NCBI GenBank assembly: GCA_964604705.1
Contig: CAZSAP010000001.1
Coordinates: 248,001-312,000 of the forward strand
Source: JAAXVQ01 sp964604705
GTDB taxonomy: Bacteria; Oederibacteriota; JAAXVQ01
DNA: 64,000 nt
Direction: 5' to 3'
The position numbers were made by a program, and so were the translations under genes. The notes beneath the pieces are model-generated. The model was not told the DNA's origin and searched no databases. It was given only the letters and a program-made list of their open reading frames with translations. Positions 20,001 to 28,050 of the stretch are shown here, piece after piece. Every line of letters starts with the position of its first letter. Position 1 is the first letter of the stretch.

Positions 20001-20325
20001 GCATTTGTACTTCAAAATATCGGTCTAAATTAAATTTAGTCGTGACTGTTTGACCGATTGCCGAAACATGAAACACCGACTCAATAAGCGCTATTTGATT
20101 TTTAAATAGTGTATTAAAGGACAATCCCATAGCTTGCTCATGCGAGACATCAAACATTTTCTCAAATGCCGGATTGGCATTTCGCAAAAACGCATCCACA
20201 GCTGTTCCACACGCATCGTATAAAACTTCGAATATGCACACCCCTTCCATCAGATGTTCAAATAAAAAACATATTTTTCCAAAATCAAACTCCTTATTAT
20301 TTTCATCAATACAGTCATTCATCAT
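17026..20325 (-). CDS. Soluble hybrid histidine kinase: PAS-PAS-GAF-HisKA-HATPase-REC-REC-HPt
   Basis: A 1099-residue kinase without membrane helices. Two PAS domains (about 20-125 and 130-255), one GAF domain (about 270-415; the CAWIRYGECICGRAA stretch is a cysteine-bearing GAF core), HisKA (LANMSHEIRTPLNGIVGM), HATPase (VANAIKFTSEG; GGTGLGLAIS), a first receiver with one acidic residue of the usual pair (LIIDQNN) but an intact FCDMT aspartate, a complete second receiver (IAEDNLVNQK, LMDVQMPIVDG, YISKPI) and a C-terminal HPt (AHTLKGASGNAG). This is a full internal phosphorelay. The two cysteines in the GAF core could hold a ligand or metal; this is inference. Its output is probably the overlapping CheY-like protein. 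Confidence 0.92.
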   Translation of the reverse strand: MMNDCIDENNKEFDFGKICFLFEHLMEGVCIFEVLYDACGTAVDAFLRNANPAFEKMFDVSHEQAMGLSFNTLFKNQIALIESVFHVSAIGQTVTTKFNLDRYFEVQMLRVKLGWVLMIFRDITQTHIQLDLLVGQEERLNRLMETSDMGYWEWELNERKEFFSDYCYKMLGYDAREFPAHHTEWQKIVHPEDYQGIKTVLENVLNGRLDKYEFNGRLKTKEGMWRWVLSRGGIVKREDGLPERMFGMVLDITDWQEEQLKHMRSYQTQAILNEMIGLSLEKNSLKELFETVIRRLVTVPWLALESCGAIFLAEPRTETLTMHAHVNMPHEMIERCAWIRYGECICGRAAQTRKPIITKEVDETHDITYPGIKTHGHYCIPLLTSEQKLLGVMNLKLKDGHKPDLNEVAFLVNVSQVVVGIIQRKMADDALRMAREAKISNETKSEFLANMSHEIRTPLNGIVGMSGFLLDTEMNMEQREYVETIRNCADALLMIINDILDFSKIEAGKVELDKYDFDLNSLLSTRNRFLAFKAQEKGLEYSCEIEGNVPLLLYGDPGRLSQIIVNLVANAIKFTSEGKVGIHVSLDHEDDVCVCLRVVISDTGIGITEEKSKALFQPFTQGDASMTRKYGGTGLGLAISKRLVEMMDGQIGVESQVGKGSRFWFTVILQKRTNQRAAVMNVATGIQNLRILIIDQNNVERLALGALLRSWHCRFSSVANFDEAIEYLGNAAADGDPYQLVFCDMTRPRKRDWIWSKRIKETERFHKPVLFLMSSIHLQDISRLQEFGFSGYLQKPIEQLQLQTCVSKILFPDLKCKPEDVLIENSVNTNEFIPARKLKILIAEDNLVNQKVASIMIQKMGHEAVIANNGLEAIQLLEKQEFDLVLMDVQMPIVDGLKAAKTIRDRQSLVRDHGVSIIAMTAHAMKRDREKCLEVGMDDYISKPIKPWELAEAIERRLAGAAFSQFWTSNVAQSIAPEMIFQRAALLTRMGGDEELLIEIVDIYLNDVPQQIVQLRKALESQDAILFRDQAHTLKGASGNAGAVGVQNVAAHMEVAGENQVWDEMRSLMPELEKQFERFKQFINKEEKRIQKGEMTCAH

Positions 20326-20419
20326 TTCAACCTTTCAACACAGCTCTCAACTCAAAATTAGTCCCGAACAATCGTTAATAGTATCGGAAAAAAAAATCTT
20401 TTATTAGCATTTCATTTCA

Positions 20420-21247
20420 TCATTGCCAAAGTAGCTCCGATTTATTTATTCCATCTCGGACTATATCAACGAGTGCATTAAATTGTTCAATCGAAACATT
20501 CAAACGGTCTATTCGTTTTTTACATTTTTCTAAATTCCCCTTATAATTCATATCAATTCCATGTGCAGCAATATCCGAAATCACAACCAAATCCAACAGA
20601 ATTCCATTTTCAATTTCATAGGAATGATGAAGCTCAATCGATGTAATAATATCTTCGGAAAAGCCCCAATGTCTCGCAACAGCACCACCAACTTCTGCAT
20701 GATCCGTTCTAAAAAAAATGCGTTCCGCTTCAATATCCGCAACTCCTTTTTCAATTACGATTCCATGAATAATTTCATAAAAAGCATCGTATCCAATACG
20801 ACGACATAAAATCAACTTTCCAACATCATGTACCAATGCTGCAGTAAAAGCGACTCCAGGTATCTTCACATTACTAAAGTGCCCAATATTTTCAATAGCC
20901 AAAGCCGCAGCAACACTATGGCGCCAAAGTTCATTTTCACCTAATTCTGTTTTTGTAAGATTTGATGAAAACGAAGCAAGTAAATGTTGACCAACTGCAA
21001 GCTTGAGAATATTTGCAGTTCCTAACCGTACAACCGCATCTCTAACTGTTTCTATTTTACTACCTGGTGAACTAAACGAAGAATTCGCCCACTTCAATAC
21101 ATTTAATGTTAAGGCTTGATCCAATTCTATAACCCGTGAAAAACCTTTAATTGTTGATTCGGGATCCGATACCATCTCCGCTAAACGCACACTGGAAATT
21201 GGCATTGGCATCAAACTTTCTACATCTTTCGGATCAAACGCTGCCAT
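20420..21247 (-). CDS. HDOD domain protein
   Basis: A 275-residue HDOD protein; the domain covers about residues 10-205. These are HD-related signalling domains that are mostly not catalytic. Seen here: PISSVRLAEMVSDP near the N-terminus, DQALTLNVLKWANSS, and a retained HD-like pair in ALVHDVGKLIL at about residue 142. The retention of His-Asp and of later histidines (TDHAEVGGAVARHWG, ELHHSYE) leaves phosphohydrolase activity possible. It lies upstream of the hybrid kinase gene on the same strand with a 94-base gap and is divergent from the second kinase/NtrC pair, so a signalling role is consistent with its setting. Confidence 0.88.
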   Translation of the reverse strand: MAAFDPKDVESLMPMPISSVRLAEMVSDPESTIKGFSRVIELDQALTLNVLKWANSSFSSPGSKIETVRDAVVRLGTANILKLAVGQHLLASFSSNLTKTELGENELWRHSVAAALAIENIGHFSNVKIPGVAFTAALVHDVGKLILCRRIGYDAFYEIIHGIVIEKGVADIEAERIFFRTDHAEVGGAVARHWGFSEDIITSIELHHSYEIENGILLDLVVISDIAAHGIDMNYKGNLEKCKKRIDRLNVSIEQFNALVDIVRDGINKSELLWQ

Positions 21248-21353
21248 AATAGCCTCTATTGGTTATTTCTATTTGCTGAGTGTAGTTTCGACAGGATCGT
21301 CCGAAAAATTAGAAATTTTATAACCTTTTGAGTTCCAATATAATAATAAAGCA

Positions 21354-21382
21354 TTTCGTTTAATCGTATAACCGCTTATAAT
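21354..21382 (+). promoter_or_regulatory. Sigma-70-type promoter for the second kinase/NtrC operon
   Basis: TATAAT (21377-21382) is preceded at 17 bases by a weak -35 box TTTCGT (21354-21359). It is 30 bases upstream of the GTG start at 21413. Confidence 0.4.
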
Positions 21383-21412
21383 GTTGATATTGTTTAGTGG
21401 GAGGACAATATC

Positions 21413-22990
21413 GTGGTATTTAATTTTAAATGGAACCCCTTTAAATCTTCGTTGCAAATCCGAATTTTACTTTTAACTATTATTGTCGCAACATTGGTTC
21501 TATGGTTTAGCGATAAACTTACTACCTTAAGTTCAATGCGAGCGTTGGAAACTGAAATTGGTAATCAAACAACAATGGCTGCACATAGATTAGCCACCGA
21601 TTTACATGATGTCGAAGCGAAAGAAATCAATCGACGATTTTATCGTTCACTTAATAAAATACTTGAATTAGTACCAAACATTACTCGAGTTGATGTTTAC
21701 TTTAAGGACGGAGATGAACTCAAACTATTAGTTTCAAATTCTCTACCCGATGTGCGTGTTCTTGAATTTTTCGAACTCAACGCTTTAAAAAGCGGGCAAT
21801 CTGATACATATATGATAGAAGATGAAGAAACCGGAAAACGTCAAATTGCGGCTGTTTATCCAATTGCATTATTAGGTGGCAAACCTGGATTAGTGACTAT
21901 AATAAGTTCTTTAAAACCAGTAAGTGATTTAGTAACCATCCATTCTCGTATTCAAATATATATGCTAGTAGCATCTATTTTATTTTTAGTAATCGGAATC
22001 ACAATATTATTTCGGACAACGGTATATCGTAGCGTCCATCACTTGGTTACTACAATGCAATTGTTTCAAACCGGAAAGACACACGTACGTGCACACCTAA
22101 AACTCCCTGGAGAATTTGGGGAATTAGCACAACATCTAAATATCATGTTCAATGAGCTAAATCAATTTCACAAAAACATGAAAAAACAAATCCAAACCGC
22201 TACCGAAGCACTCGCGAAACGAAATCAGGACTTAGAAAGCCTAAATTTCCTACTAATCGAGACTCAAAAACGTCTAACCCAATCTGAACGCTTAGCCCTA
22301 ATCGGCCAGCTCACCGCAACATTTGCTCATGAAATTGGATCACCGCTAAGCGCCGTCTCAACACATTTACAAATTTTATTAGAAGATCCAAAGCTTTCAC
22401 AATCAATGGTAACTCGTCTAAAGTTAGCCGATTCAGAAATCAATCGAGTATGTGCGATAGTCGAAAATTTATTAACCGATGTCCGCCGTCCCGATTACCG
22501 CATTTTAGTAAATTTGCAGGAAATCATTGAGAAAGTGGCTCATTTATTGAGTCCAATATTCCAATCACGACAAATCGAATTTCAATTAATAGGTTTAGAT
22601 AAACCTCTTCTAATTCAAGGAAATCCTGATCAACTCCAACAACTTTTCTTAAATCTCTTTAACAATTCGATGGATGCGATTATCGGTACCGGTTCACTCC
22701 GAGTAGAAATACATATAGATACAGAGACCCAACCAGAACCAAATTGGGTTATCCAATTGCATGATAGTGGCATTGGAATTCCACAAGATAAACTTAGCCA
22801 CATTTTCGAACCCTTTTTCACAACTAAAGAATTCGGAAAAGGTACTGGTCTCGGACTTGCTGTATGTCAAGAAATTGTTCGGCGACATGGTGGGAGGCTT
22901 TCTGCAATTAGCGTTTTCGGAAGCGGCACTACTTTCCGCCTTATGTTTCCAATCCCCTCTTTAGATTCAACCACTTCACTAGGAGAATAA
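21413..22990 (+). CDS. Membrane sensor histidine kinase, partner of the second NtrC-type regulator
   Basis: A 525-residue kinase that starts with GTG behind a GGGAGG site. Helices at about 13-32 and 178-200 flank a periplasmic sensor of about 145 residues. HAMP (TVYRSVHHLVTTMQLFQTGK) and a coiled coil lead into HisKA (FAHEIGSPLSAVSTHLQI) and HATPase (LFLNLFNNSMDAI; SGIGIPQDKL; GKGTGLGLAV). The H-box reads HEIGSP, with Gly in place of the usual Arg/Asn, a minor change. The downstream NtrC-type gene begins six bases after the stop, so they form a pair. The organisation copies that of the 6810-9639 pair, but the two sensors share little beyond the kinase core. Confidence 0.9.
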   Translation: MVFNFKWNPFKSSLQIRILLLTIIVATLVLWFSDKLTTLSSMRALETEIGNQTTMAAHRLATDLHDVEAKEINRRFYRSLNKILELVPNITRVDVYFKDGDELKLLVSNSLPDVRVLEFFELNALKSGQSDTYMIEDEETGKRQIAAVYPIALLGGKPGLVTIISSLKPVSDLVTIHSRIQIYMLVASILFLVIGITILFRTTVYRSVHHLVTTMQLFQTGKTHVRAHLKLPGEFGELAQHLNIMFNELNQFHKNMKKQIQTATEALAKRNQDLESLNFLLIETQKRLTQSERLALIGQLTATFAHEIGSPLSAVSTHLQILLEDPKLSQSMVTRLKLADSEINRVCAIVENLLTDVRRPDYRILVNLQEIIEKVAHLLSPIFQSRQIEFQLIGLDKPLLIQGNPDQLQQLFLNLFNNSMDAIIGTGSLRVEIHIDTETQPEPNWVIQLHDSGIGIPQDKLSHIFEPFFTTKEFGKGTGLGLAVCQEIVRRHGGRLSAISVFGSGTTFRLMFPIPSLDSTTSLGE

Positions 22991-22996
22991 TTCATT

Positions 22997-24370
22997 ATGA
23001 GTTCAAATGAAATTCCACGAATTTTAATTGTCGATGACGACCACGCCTCTCTTACATCATTAAAAGATGTTTTGCAAAACGCAAATTATGAAGTTATTGC
23101 AGCATCAAGTGGAATTGAAGCGCTTGAGTGTTTATCGGATCCTACGATCAACCTTGTCATTACAGATTTACGAATGCGTGAAATTGATGGTATGCGTGTA
23201 TTAGAAGCCGTGAAAAAAAACAAAAAAGATCTTCCGGTTATTGTTATGACAGCTTTTACATCAATGGAGACAGCCATCGACGCAATTCGCAATGGTGCTT
23301 ATGATTATATTAGCAAACCCTTCAAACTCGATCATTTACGTATGATCGTAAGTCGCGCTCTCGAACAGGCAGGACTAAAAAAAGAAAATCGTCTACTTCG
23401 AACATTAGTTGAAGAGCAAACACAGGTAGAAGTTGTAGGCCGAAGTCCCGAAATGGTTGAAATCTATAAAATCATTGCACGAGTTGCACCACTAAATACC
23501 ACCGTTCTAATTCAAGGCGAAAGCGGCACTGGAAAAGAAGTTATTGCACGTCTCTTATATAAAAACAGTGGTCAAACAGGACCCTTTCTTGCTGTTAATT
23601 GTGGTGCTTTAGCTGAAGGGCTCTTAGAAAGTGAATTATTCGGTCATATAAAAGGGGCTTTTACTGGAGCAGTCAGTAATAAAATCGGTCTTTTTGAAGC
23701 TGCGCATGATGGAACTTGTTTTTTAGATGAAGTTTCAAACACTTCAACTGCGCTTCAAATGAAATTGCTACGTGTTCTTGAAGAACGCGTCATTACTCGC
23801 GTTGGAAGTACTGAAGTTATCCCTGTTAACGTTAGGGTAATAGCAGCTACCAATCAACCGTTGGATGAATTAGTACAAAATAATAAATTCCGAGAAGATC
23901 TATTTTATCGATTAAAGGTCGTAACCGTTAATGTCCCAGCTTTACGTGAACGACGTGCTGACATCCCATTATTACTTGATTTTTTTGTCCGACGTTATGC
24001 TAAAGCCGCTTCAAAAGAAATCGGTATTCATAATTCCGTATACGATTTTCTAAGCGCCTATACTTGGCCAGGTAATGTTAGAGAATTAGCTCATTCTATA
24101 GAACGTGCTATTGCATTAAATTCAAGCGGCGTTTTAACGATGCAAGACTTTCCAGATCAACAACACTCTCCAAATATTCAAGGGTCAAGTACCACAAAAG
24201 GAGTTCAACCACTTTCAACTCTTGCTGAAAAAGAAAAAGAATATATTTTAGATGTTCTTAGCGCGGTTAATCAGAATGTCTCAAAAGCTGCAGAAATCTT
24301 AGATATCGATCGCCGAACTCTTTATCGCATTTTAGAAAGACATAATATTGATTTTAGAAACATCTCCTAA
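22997..24370 (+). CDS. Second NtrC-type sigma-54-dependent response regulator
   Basis: A 457-residue activator. Receiver: Asp16-Asp17 acidic pair (LIVDDDHAS), phosphoacceptor in LVITDLRMREIDG, Lys in YISKPFK. AAA+: Walker A GESGTGKEVI, GAFTGA loop (HIKGAFTGAVS), arginine finger region FREDLFYRLKV. The C-terminal helix-turn-helix is AAEILDIDRRTLYRILERHN. It acts with the membrane kinase encoded directly upstream. Its target promoters are not identifiable: the only sigma-54-like site that I found in the window is at 9981. No terminator is visible in the 190 bases to the convergent PilZ gene, which hold no gene I can support. Confidence 0.92.
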   Translation: MSSNEIPRILIVDDDHASLTSLKDVLQNANYEVIAASSGIEALECLSDPTINLVITDLRMREIDGMRVLEAVKKNKKDLPVIVMTAFTSMETAIDAIRNGAYDYISKPFKLDHLRMIVSRALEQAGLKKENRLLRTLVEEQTQVEVVGRSPEMVEIYKIIARVAPLNTTVLIQGESGTGKEVIARLLYKNSGQTGPFLAVNCGALAEGLLESELFGHIKGAFTGAVSNKIGLFEAAHDGTCFLDEVSNTSTALQMKLLRVLEERVITRVGSTEVIPVNVRVIAATNQPLDELVQNNKFREDLFYRLKVVTVNVPALRERRADIPLLLDFFVRRYAKAASKEIGIHNSVYDFLSAYTWPGNVRELAHSIERAIALNSSGVLTMQDFPDQQHSPNIQGSSTTKGVQPLSTLAEKEKEYILDVLSAVNQNVSKAAEILDIDRRTLYRILERHNIDFRNIS

Positions 24371-24560
24371 ATAAATTTTTCCCAGTACTAGTCGCTTTAG
24401 CCGTGAAAACGATACAAGAAAAACAAAACAGAATAGTAATTACACAAGTAAAATTACGTAAAATAAATAATACTCAAGAAATAATTCCCAAACACAATTT
24501 TAAAGGATATACCAAAAAAATGCTTTCGTCCCCACGATTCCCCCATATATTTCCCGCATA

Positions 24561-25004
24561 TTACGTTAAATATAGCTTTGAATCTGGTTTATCTAAATCA
24601 AAGTCAATTAAAAATTTTTTAAAAATATTCCGATGTTCTCGCTTTAGATCCAAAAATTCCACGCCAGCAATATATTCGTTGTCTCTTCTTTTCGCACACC
24701 AAACAACTCTTGAAAGAATTGCTACTGAATCACATTCTTTTTCTAAGAATACTGGTTTATCAATAATTTCGTTTCGATGTTCAACTTTTGGTAAAAAGAG
24801 AGTAATCATAAGTAATTGATTCCCCTCAATTTCATGACCAATATTCATAGCCATTCCACCCGCCCCTAAGTCTTCAGCTAAACTGTCTAACGCACGCGAA
24901 ACATCCCCCTTCTGCAAACATTTAAAATGAATTCGAAGTTTAAATTGTTTTCGAGGAGATTTTCTATGCTCGACATTCGTTTCTGCTCGAAATAAATTGG
25001 ACAC
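24561..25004 (-). CDS. PilZ domain protein
   Basis: A 147-residue cytoplasmic protein made of one PilZ domain, the cyclic-di-GMP receptor fold. The N-terminal arginine motif is present in altered form (SPRKQFKLRIHF, RxxxK instead of RxxxR) and the second motif reads EDLGAGGMAM, with Gly where D/NxSxxG has Ser. These two changes may weaken c-di-GMP binding, so this could be a non-canonical PilZ. It starts with GTG behind AAGGAGGTAAC. The gene is downstream of marC on the complementary coding order but separately initiated. No diguanylate cyclase (GGDEF) or EAL gene lies in the window. Confidence 0.8.
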   Translation of the reverse strand: MSNLFRAETNVEHRKSPRKQFKLRIHFKCLQKGDVSRALDSLAEDLGAGGMAMNIGHEIEGNQLLMITLFLPKVEHRNEIIDKPVFLEKECDSVAILSRVVWCAKRRDNEYIAGVEFLDLKREHRNIFKKFLIDFDLDKPDSKLYLT

Positions 25005-25042
25005 GTTACCTCCTTCAGACGAATTATTTTTCCATTACTCAA

Positions 25043-25663
25043 TTATTTTAAACAAAAAAACTGAGTAATGCCATCCGCCATAAACTGAACTGCTGCCGCA
25101 GAAAGTAATAATCCCATAAGACGCACAGTAATATTTAAACCTGTTTTCCCTAAAACTCCGCCAATTTTTTGAGCTAAGAATAAGACACCCCAAGTAATAA
25201 TTGCGACCATTAAGCTTATACCAATCAAAATCGTGAGATGGTTCCATTGTAAATCACGATGAGCAAAAATCGTCATGGTACTAATTGCTCCGGGACCGGA
25301 TAATAACGGAATGGCCAAAGGAACCACCGCAATATTCTCATCCATAGTATTATCTGAATTATACGATGAAAATACTTGCCTTGCATGCAACATATTTATT
25401 CCCATAAGCAAAAGTAATAAACCTCCTGCGACACGGAAAGAAGCAATCGATATTCCAAAAAAGTTCAATAATGTCTCACCAATTAAAACCGATGCAATTA
25501 ATACTATTGCAACTGTCACAGCTGAAATCCAAGCGGTCTTGTTTTGATATTGTCTTGTCTTTGTTTGGGTTAAAGTAATAAATATCGGTATAACACCTAA
25601 AGGATCTACTATAGCAATAAGCGTTATAAATATATTTACGTATTCAGATAAGGGATGGGTCAT
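25043..25663 (-). CDS. MarC family inner membrane protein
   Basis: A 206-residue integral membrane protein of the MarC/UPF0056 family, with six hydrophobic segments. Family signatures: AIVDPLGVIPIFITLT near the N-terminus, FFGISIASFRVAGGLLLLLMGI and VPLAIPLLSGPGAISTM. The function of the family is unsettled; despite its name, MarC is not needed for multidrug resistance in E. coli. GAGGTT precedes the ATG. It follows trpD on the same strand by 19 bases, so the two are probably in one transcript, but no functional link between them is known. Confidence 0.9.
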   Translation of the reverse strand: MTHPLSEYVNIFITLIAIVDPLGVIPIFITLTQTKTRQYQNKTAWISAVTVAIVLIASVLIGETLLNFFGISIASFRVAGGLLLLLMGINMLHARQVFSSYNSDNTMDENIAVVPLAIPLLSGPGAISTMTIFAHRDLQWNHLTILIGISLMVAIITWGVLFLAQKIGGVLGKTGLNITVRLMGLLLSAAAVQFMADGITQFFCLK

Positions 25664-25682
25664 TTAAAAGAACCTCATATTT

Positions 25683-26759
25683 TTATTCAATATTCGATTC
25701 TTGCGCTAATCTATTTGTTGTAAAAATAAGCTCATTTAATTTCCTCATCGCTTTTCCCGTAAAAATTATATCTTTGGCCATTTCCACTCCTTTTTTGAAG
25801 TTTGATGCCCGGTTTGTTATAACGAATACCGCAGATGCATTCAGCAAAACTGCATTTAATTTAGCACTCTGCTGACCTTTAAATATAGATAGAATAATCT
25901 CCGCATTTTGTTCCACATCACCACCTTCCAGTTCAGTCAGCGAAGCGGAAGGCAGTCCAAAATCTTCCGGTGTAACTAAATATGTTTCGACTTTTCCATC
26001 TCGCAATTCACTTACTTGGGTAGAACCCAATAGTGAAAATTCATCCAAAGTACCAGCTCCATGAACAACCATGGCCCTACGTAATCCTAAAAGACATAAT
26101 ACTTCTGCAATTGTATTGGTAAGGGACTTATCATAAACCCCCAATATTTGAACATTAGCGCCAGCTGGATTGGCTAAAGGACCTAATAAATTAAAAATAG
26201 TACGAATCCCTATTTCACGCCGAGGCAAAATTGCATGTTTCATAGCTAAATGATAAAGCGGGGCAAACAAAAAACCAATACCGGTTTCCGAAATACACTT
26301 CCTGACTTGGTCCGGAGAAAGATTCAAATTGACCCCAAGTTTTTCTAAGACGTCAGCGCTTCCACATTTCGATGAAATTGCACGATTGCCATGTTTGGCG
26401 ACAGTTAACCCTGCCCCAGCTGCAACCAATGCAACAGCGGTCGATATGTTGAACGTATTAGCACCATCACCGCCGGTTCCACAAGTATCAAGAATTGTAT
26501 CATCAGCTTCATTACCATCGATGCTTTCGATAGTAATGGAGCTCCCTTGTAATTGAATGGGCGTTGCCATTGCTCTCATAGCTCGAGCACAGCCCGTGAT
26601 TTCCTTAACTGTCTCGCCTTTCATTCGTAACGCTGTAATAAAAGAAGCAATTTGAGCGGATGTAGCTTCCCCTTCCATAATATATTCCATAGTACCAAAA
26701 GCTTCGTCTTCAGTTAAATCTTGTTTCTTAACAAGTTTTTCCAATATTATCCTAATCAT
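25683..26759 (-). CDS. trpD: Anthranilate phosphoribosyltransferase
   Basis: A 358-residue enzyme of tryptophan synthesis that joins anthranilate to PRPP. The PRPP-binding loop (LDTCGTGGDGANTFNIST) and the KHGNRAISSKCGSADVLEKL stretch are clear, as are REIGIRTIFNLLGPLANPA and the HGAGTLDEFS segment. GGAGGTGCG stands directly before ATG. It is alone: none of trpE, G, C, F, B or A is in the window, whereas in many genomes they are clustered. A TrpD2-like paralogue with a different substrate is less likely because the PRPP and anthranilate motifs are canonical. Confidence 0.94.
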   Translation of the reverse strand: MIRIILEKLVKKQDLTEDEAFGTMEYIMEGEATSAQIASFITALRMKGETVKEITGCARAMRAMATPIQLQGSSITIESIDGNEADDTILDTCGTGGDGANTFNISTAVALVAAGAGLTVAKHGNRAISSKCGSADVLEKLGVNLNLSPDQVRKCISETGIGFLFAPLYHLAMKHAILPRREIGIRTIFNLLGPLANPAGANVQILGVYDKSLTNTIAEVLCLLGLRRAMVVHGAGTLDEFSLLGSTQVSELRDGKVETYLVTPEDFGLPSASLTELEGGDVEQNAEIILSIFKGQQSAKLNAVLLNASAVFVITNRASNFKKGVEMAKDIIFTGKAMRKLNELIFTTNRLAQESNIE

Positions 26760-26833
26760 CGCACCTCCACTATTCTCAAATCGTTTTCAGCAATGCCAAA
26801 AGAATAAATTAAACCAGCCATAATAAGTAATGA

Positions 26834-26862
26834 TTGTACAAGTCTATTTCTTAGTGTATAAA
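26834..26862 (+). promoter_or_regulatory. Sigma-70-type promoter for the HD hydrolase gene
   Basis: TTGTAC (26834-26839) and TATAAA (26857-26862) are 17 bases apart. They lie inside the longest open frame and so argue for translation from ATG 26893. Confidence 0.5.
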
Positions 26863-26892
26863 ATATTCCAACAATCGTCCTTGAGGGATGCT

Positions 26893-28050
26893 ATGCAAAT
26901 TCGCAAACAAATATTTTTAGAACTCTTGAAATCAGCTTATATGCAGCGTTGGAATGACAAATTACGGCCTATCGAGCTAGTCGAACTTGATAAACAAGCT
27001 CACAAAATGATCATCGCATATTTCCTCGGTAAATTCCATGAACATGAACATGATTTTAGTTGGAAACAAATTATTGAAGGTGGTTTATTTGAATTCTTAC
27101 AGCGAATTGTCGTTACCGATCTTAAACCACAAATTTTCGAAAAAATCAAGAACGACCAACATCAATATACCGCGTTAAATCATTGGGTATACGCCAATTT
27201 AAAAAACACATTGGCACCATTGGGCGAAGAATTCCAACAATCATTCATTGCCTATTTCCAACCTGTTGAACCAAATATTAATCGTCGCATATTAAATGCC
27301 GCTCATTTCTTTGCCACCAAATGGGAATTTGATATCATTCAGCGTGCTAACCCAACTGATTATGAAATTGATATTATCAAACAAGATCTCGAAAAAAAAC
27401 AACAACTTCATAATGGTCTTAAAAGCATGCAAATTTTAAGCGATCATATTCGTTATCTTAATTTCATTAATCTTTGTGGTCAATTGCGTTTTCAAATCCG
27501 ATGGTCACGAATTCATAGGGTACCCCAAACTTCAGTTTTGGGCCACATGCTCTTCGTTGCAATTATTTCATATCTTTTTTCTTGCAGTATTCGAACATCT
27601 GAAAAACAGGCTGCGAATAACTATTTCACAGGACTTTTTCACGATCTACCCGAAGCCCTCACACGCGACATTATCTCGCCGGTTAAACGCGCCGTACCTG
27701 GGCTTGATCATTTAATAAAAGATTATGAACACGAAGAAATGAAAAAAGTCTACGCTTTAATACCAGATATCAAAACATGGCAAAATGAGCTAAAAATGTT
27801 TACCGAGCATGAGTTCGAATCCATTTCACAATCCGATGAAATAATCCGAGATGGTGAAATTGTCCAAGCCGCAGACAAATTCGCCGCATTCATAGAAGCA
27901 TTTGAAGCTATCCGTAATGGCAGTCCAAATCAAGAATTAAAAGATGCTTTGCTTTCAATTCATCAATATTACTCGAATAAAATTAGTACGCAAGGTGTTG
28001 ATTTCAGACCATTATATTCAGATTTTAATTTAAACTTCTCCGTCCAATGA
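26893..28050 (+). CDS. HD-domain hydrolase (YfbR/COG1896-like) with an N-terminal extension
   Basis: A 385-residue protein. The C-terminal half holds an HD domain: first histidine in HRVPQTSVLGHMLFVA, the His-Asp pair in TGLFHDLPEALTRDI and later acidic residues (DEIIRDGEIVQAADKFAAF). The family includes 5'-nucleotidases and other metal-dependent phosphohydrolases acting on nucleotides. The N-terminal 190 residues are helical and unassigned. Start choice: GAGGG is five bases before ATG 26893 and a promoter overlaps the longer frame. Its stop overlaps the start of the PAP2 gene by four bases (ATGA), indicating coupling of two phosphatases. Confidence 0.75.
   Translation: MQIRKQIFLELLKSAYMQRWNDKLRPIELVELDKQAHKMIIAYFLGKFHEHEHDFSWKQIIEGGLFEFLQRIVVTDLKPQIFEKIKNDQHQYTALNHWVYANLKNTLAPLGEEFQQSFIAYFQPVEPNINRRILNAAHFFATKWEFDIIQRANPTDYEIDIIKQDLEKKQQLHNGLKSMQILSDHIRYLNFINLCGQLRFQIRWSRIHRVPQTSVLGHMLFVAIISYLFSCSIRTSEKQAANNYFTGLFHDLPEALTRDIISPVKRAVPGLDHLIKDYEHEEMKKVYALIPDIKTWQNELKMFTEHEFESISQSDEIIRDGEIVQAADKFAAFIEAFEAIRNGSPNQELKDALLSIHQYYSNKISTQGVDFRPLYSDFNLNFSVQ

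Noticed and set aside
24403..24819. 138-codon open frame on the plus strand after the second NtrC gene
   Set aside because: Its second half is antisense to the PilZ gene, which has family motifs, a start site and codon logic; the first half is very AT-rich without domain character.
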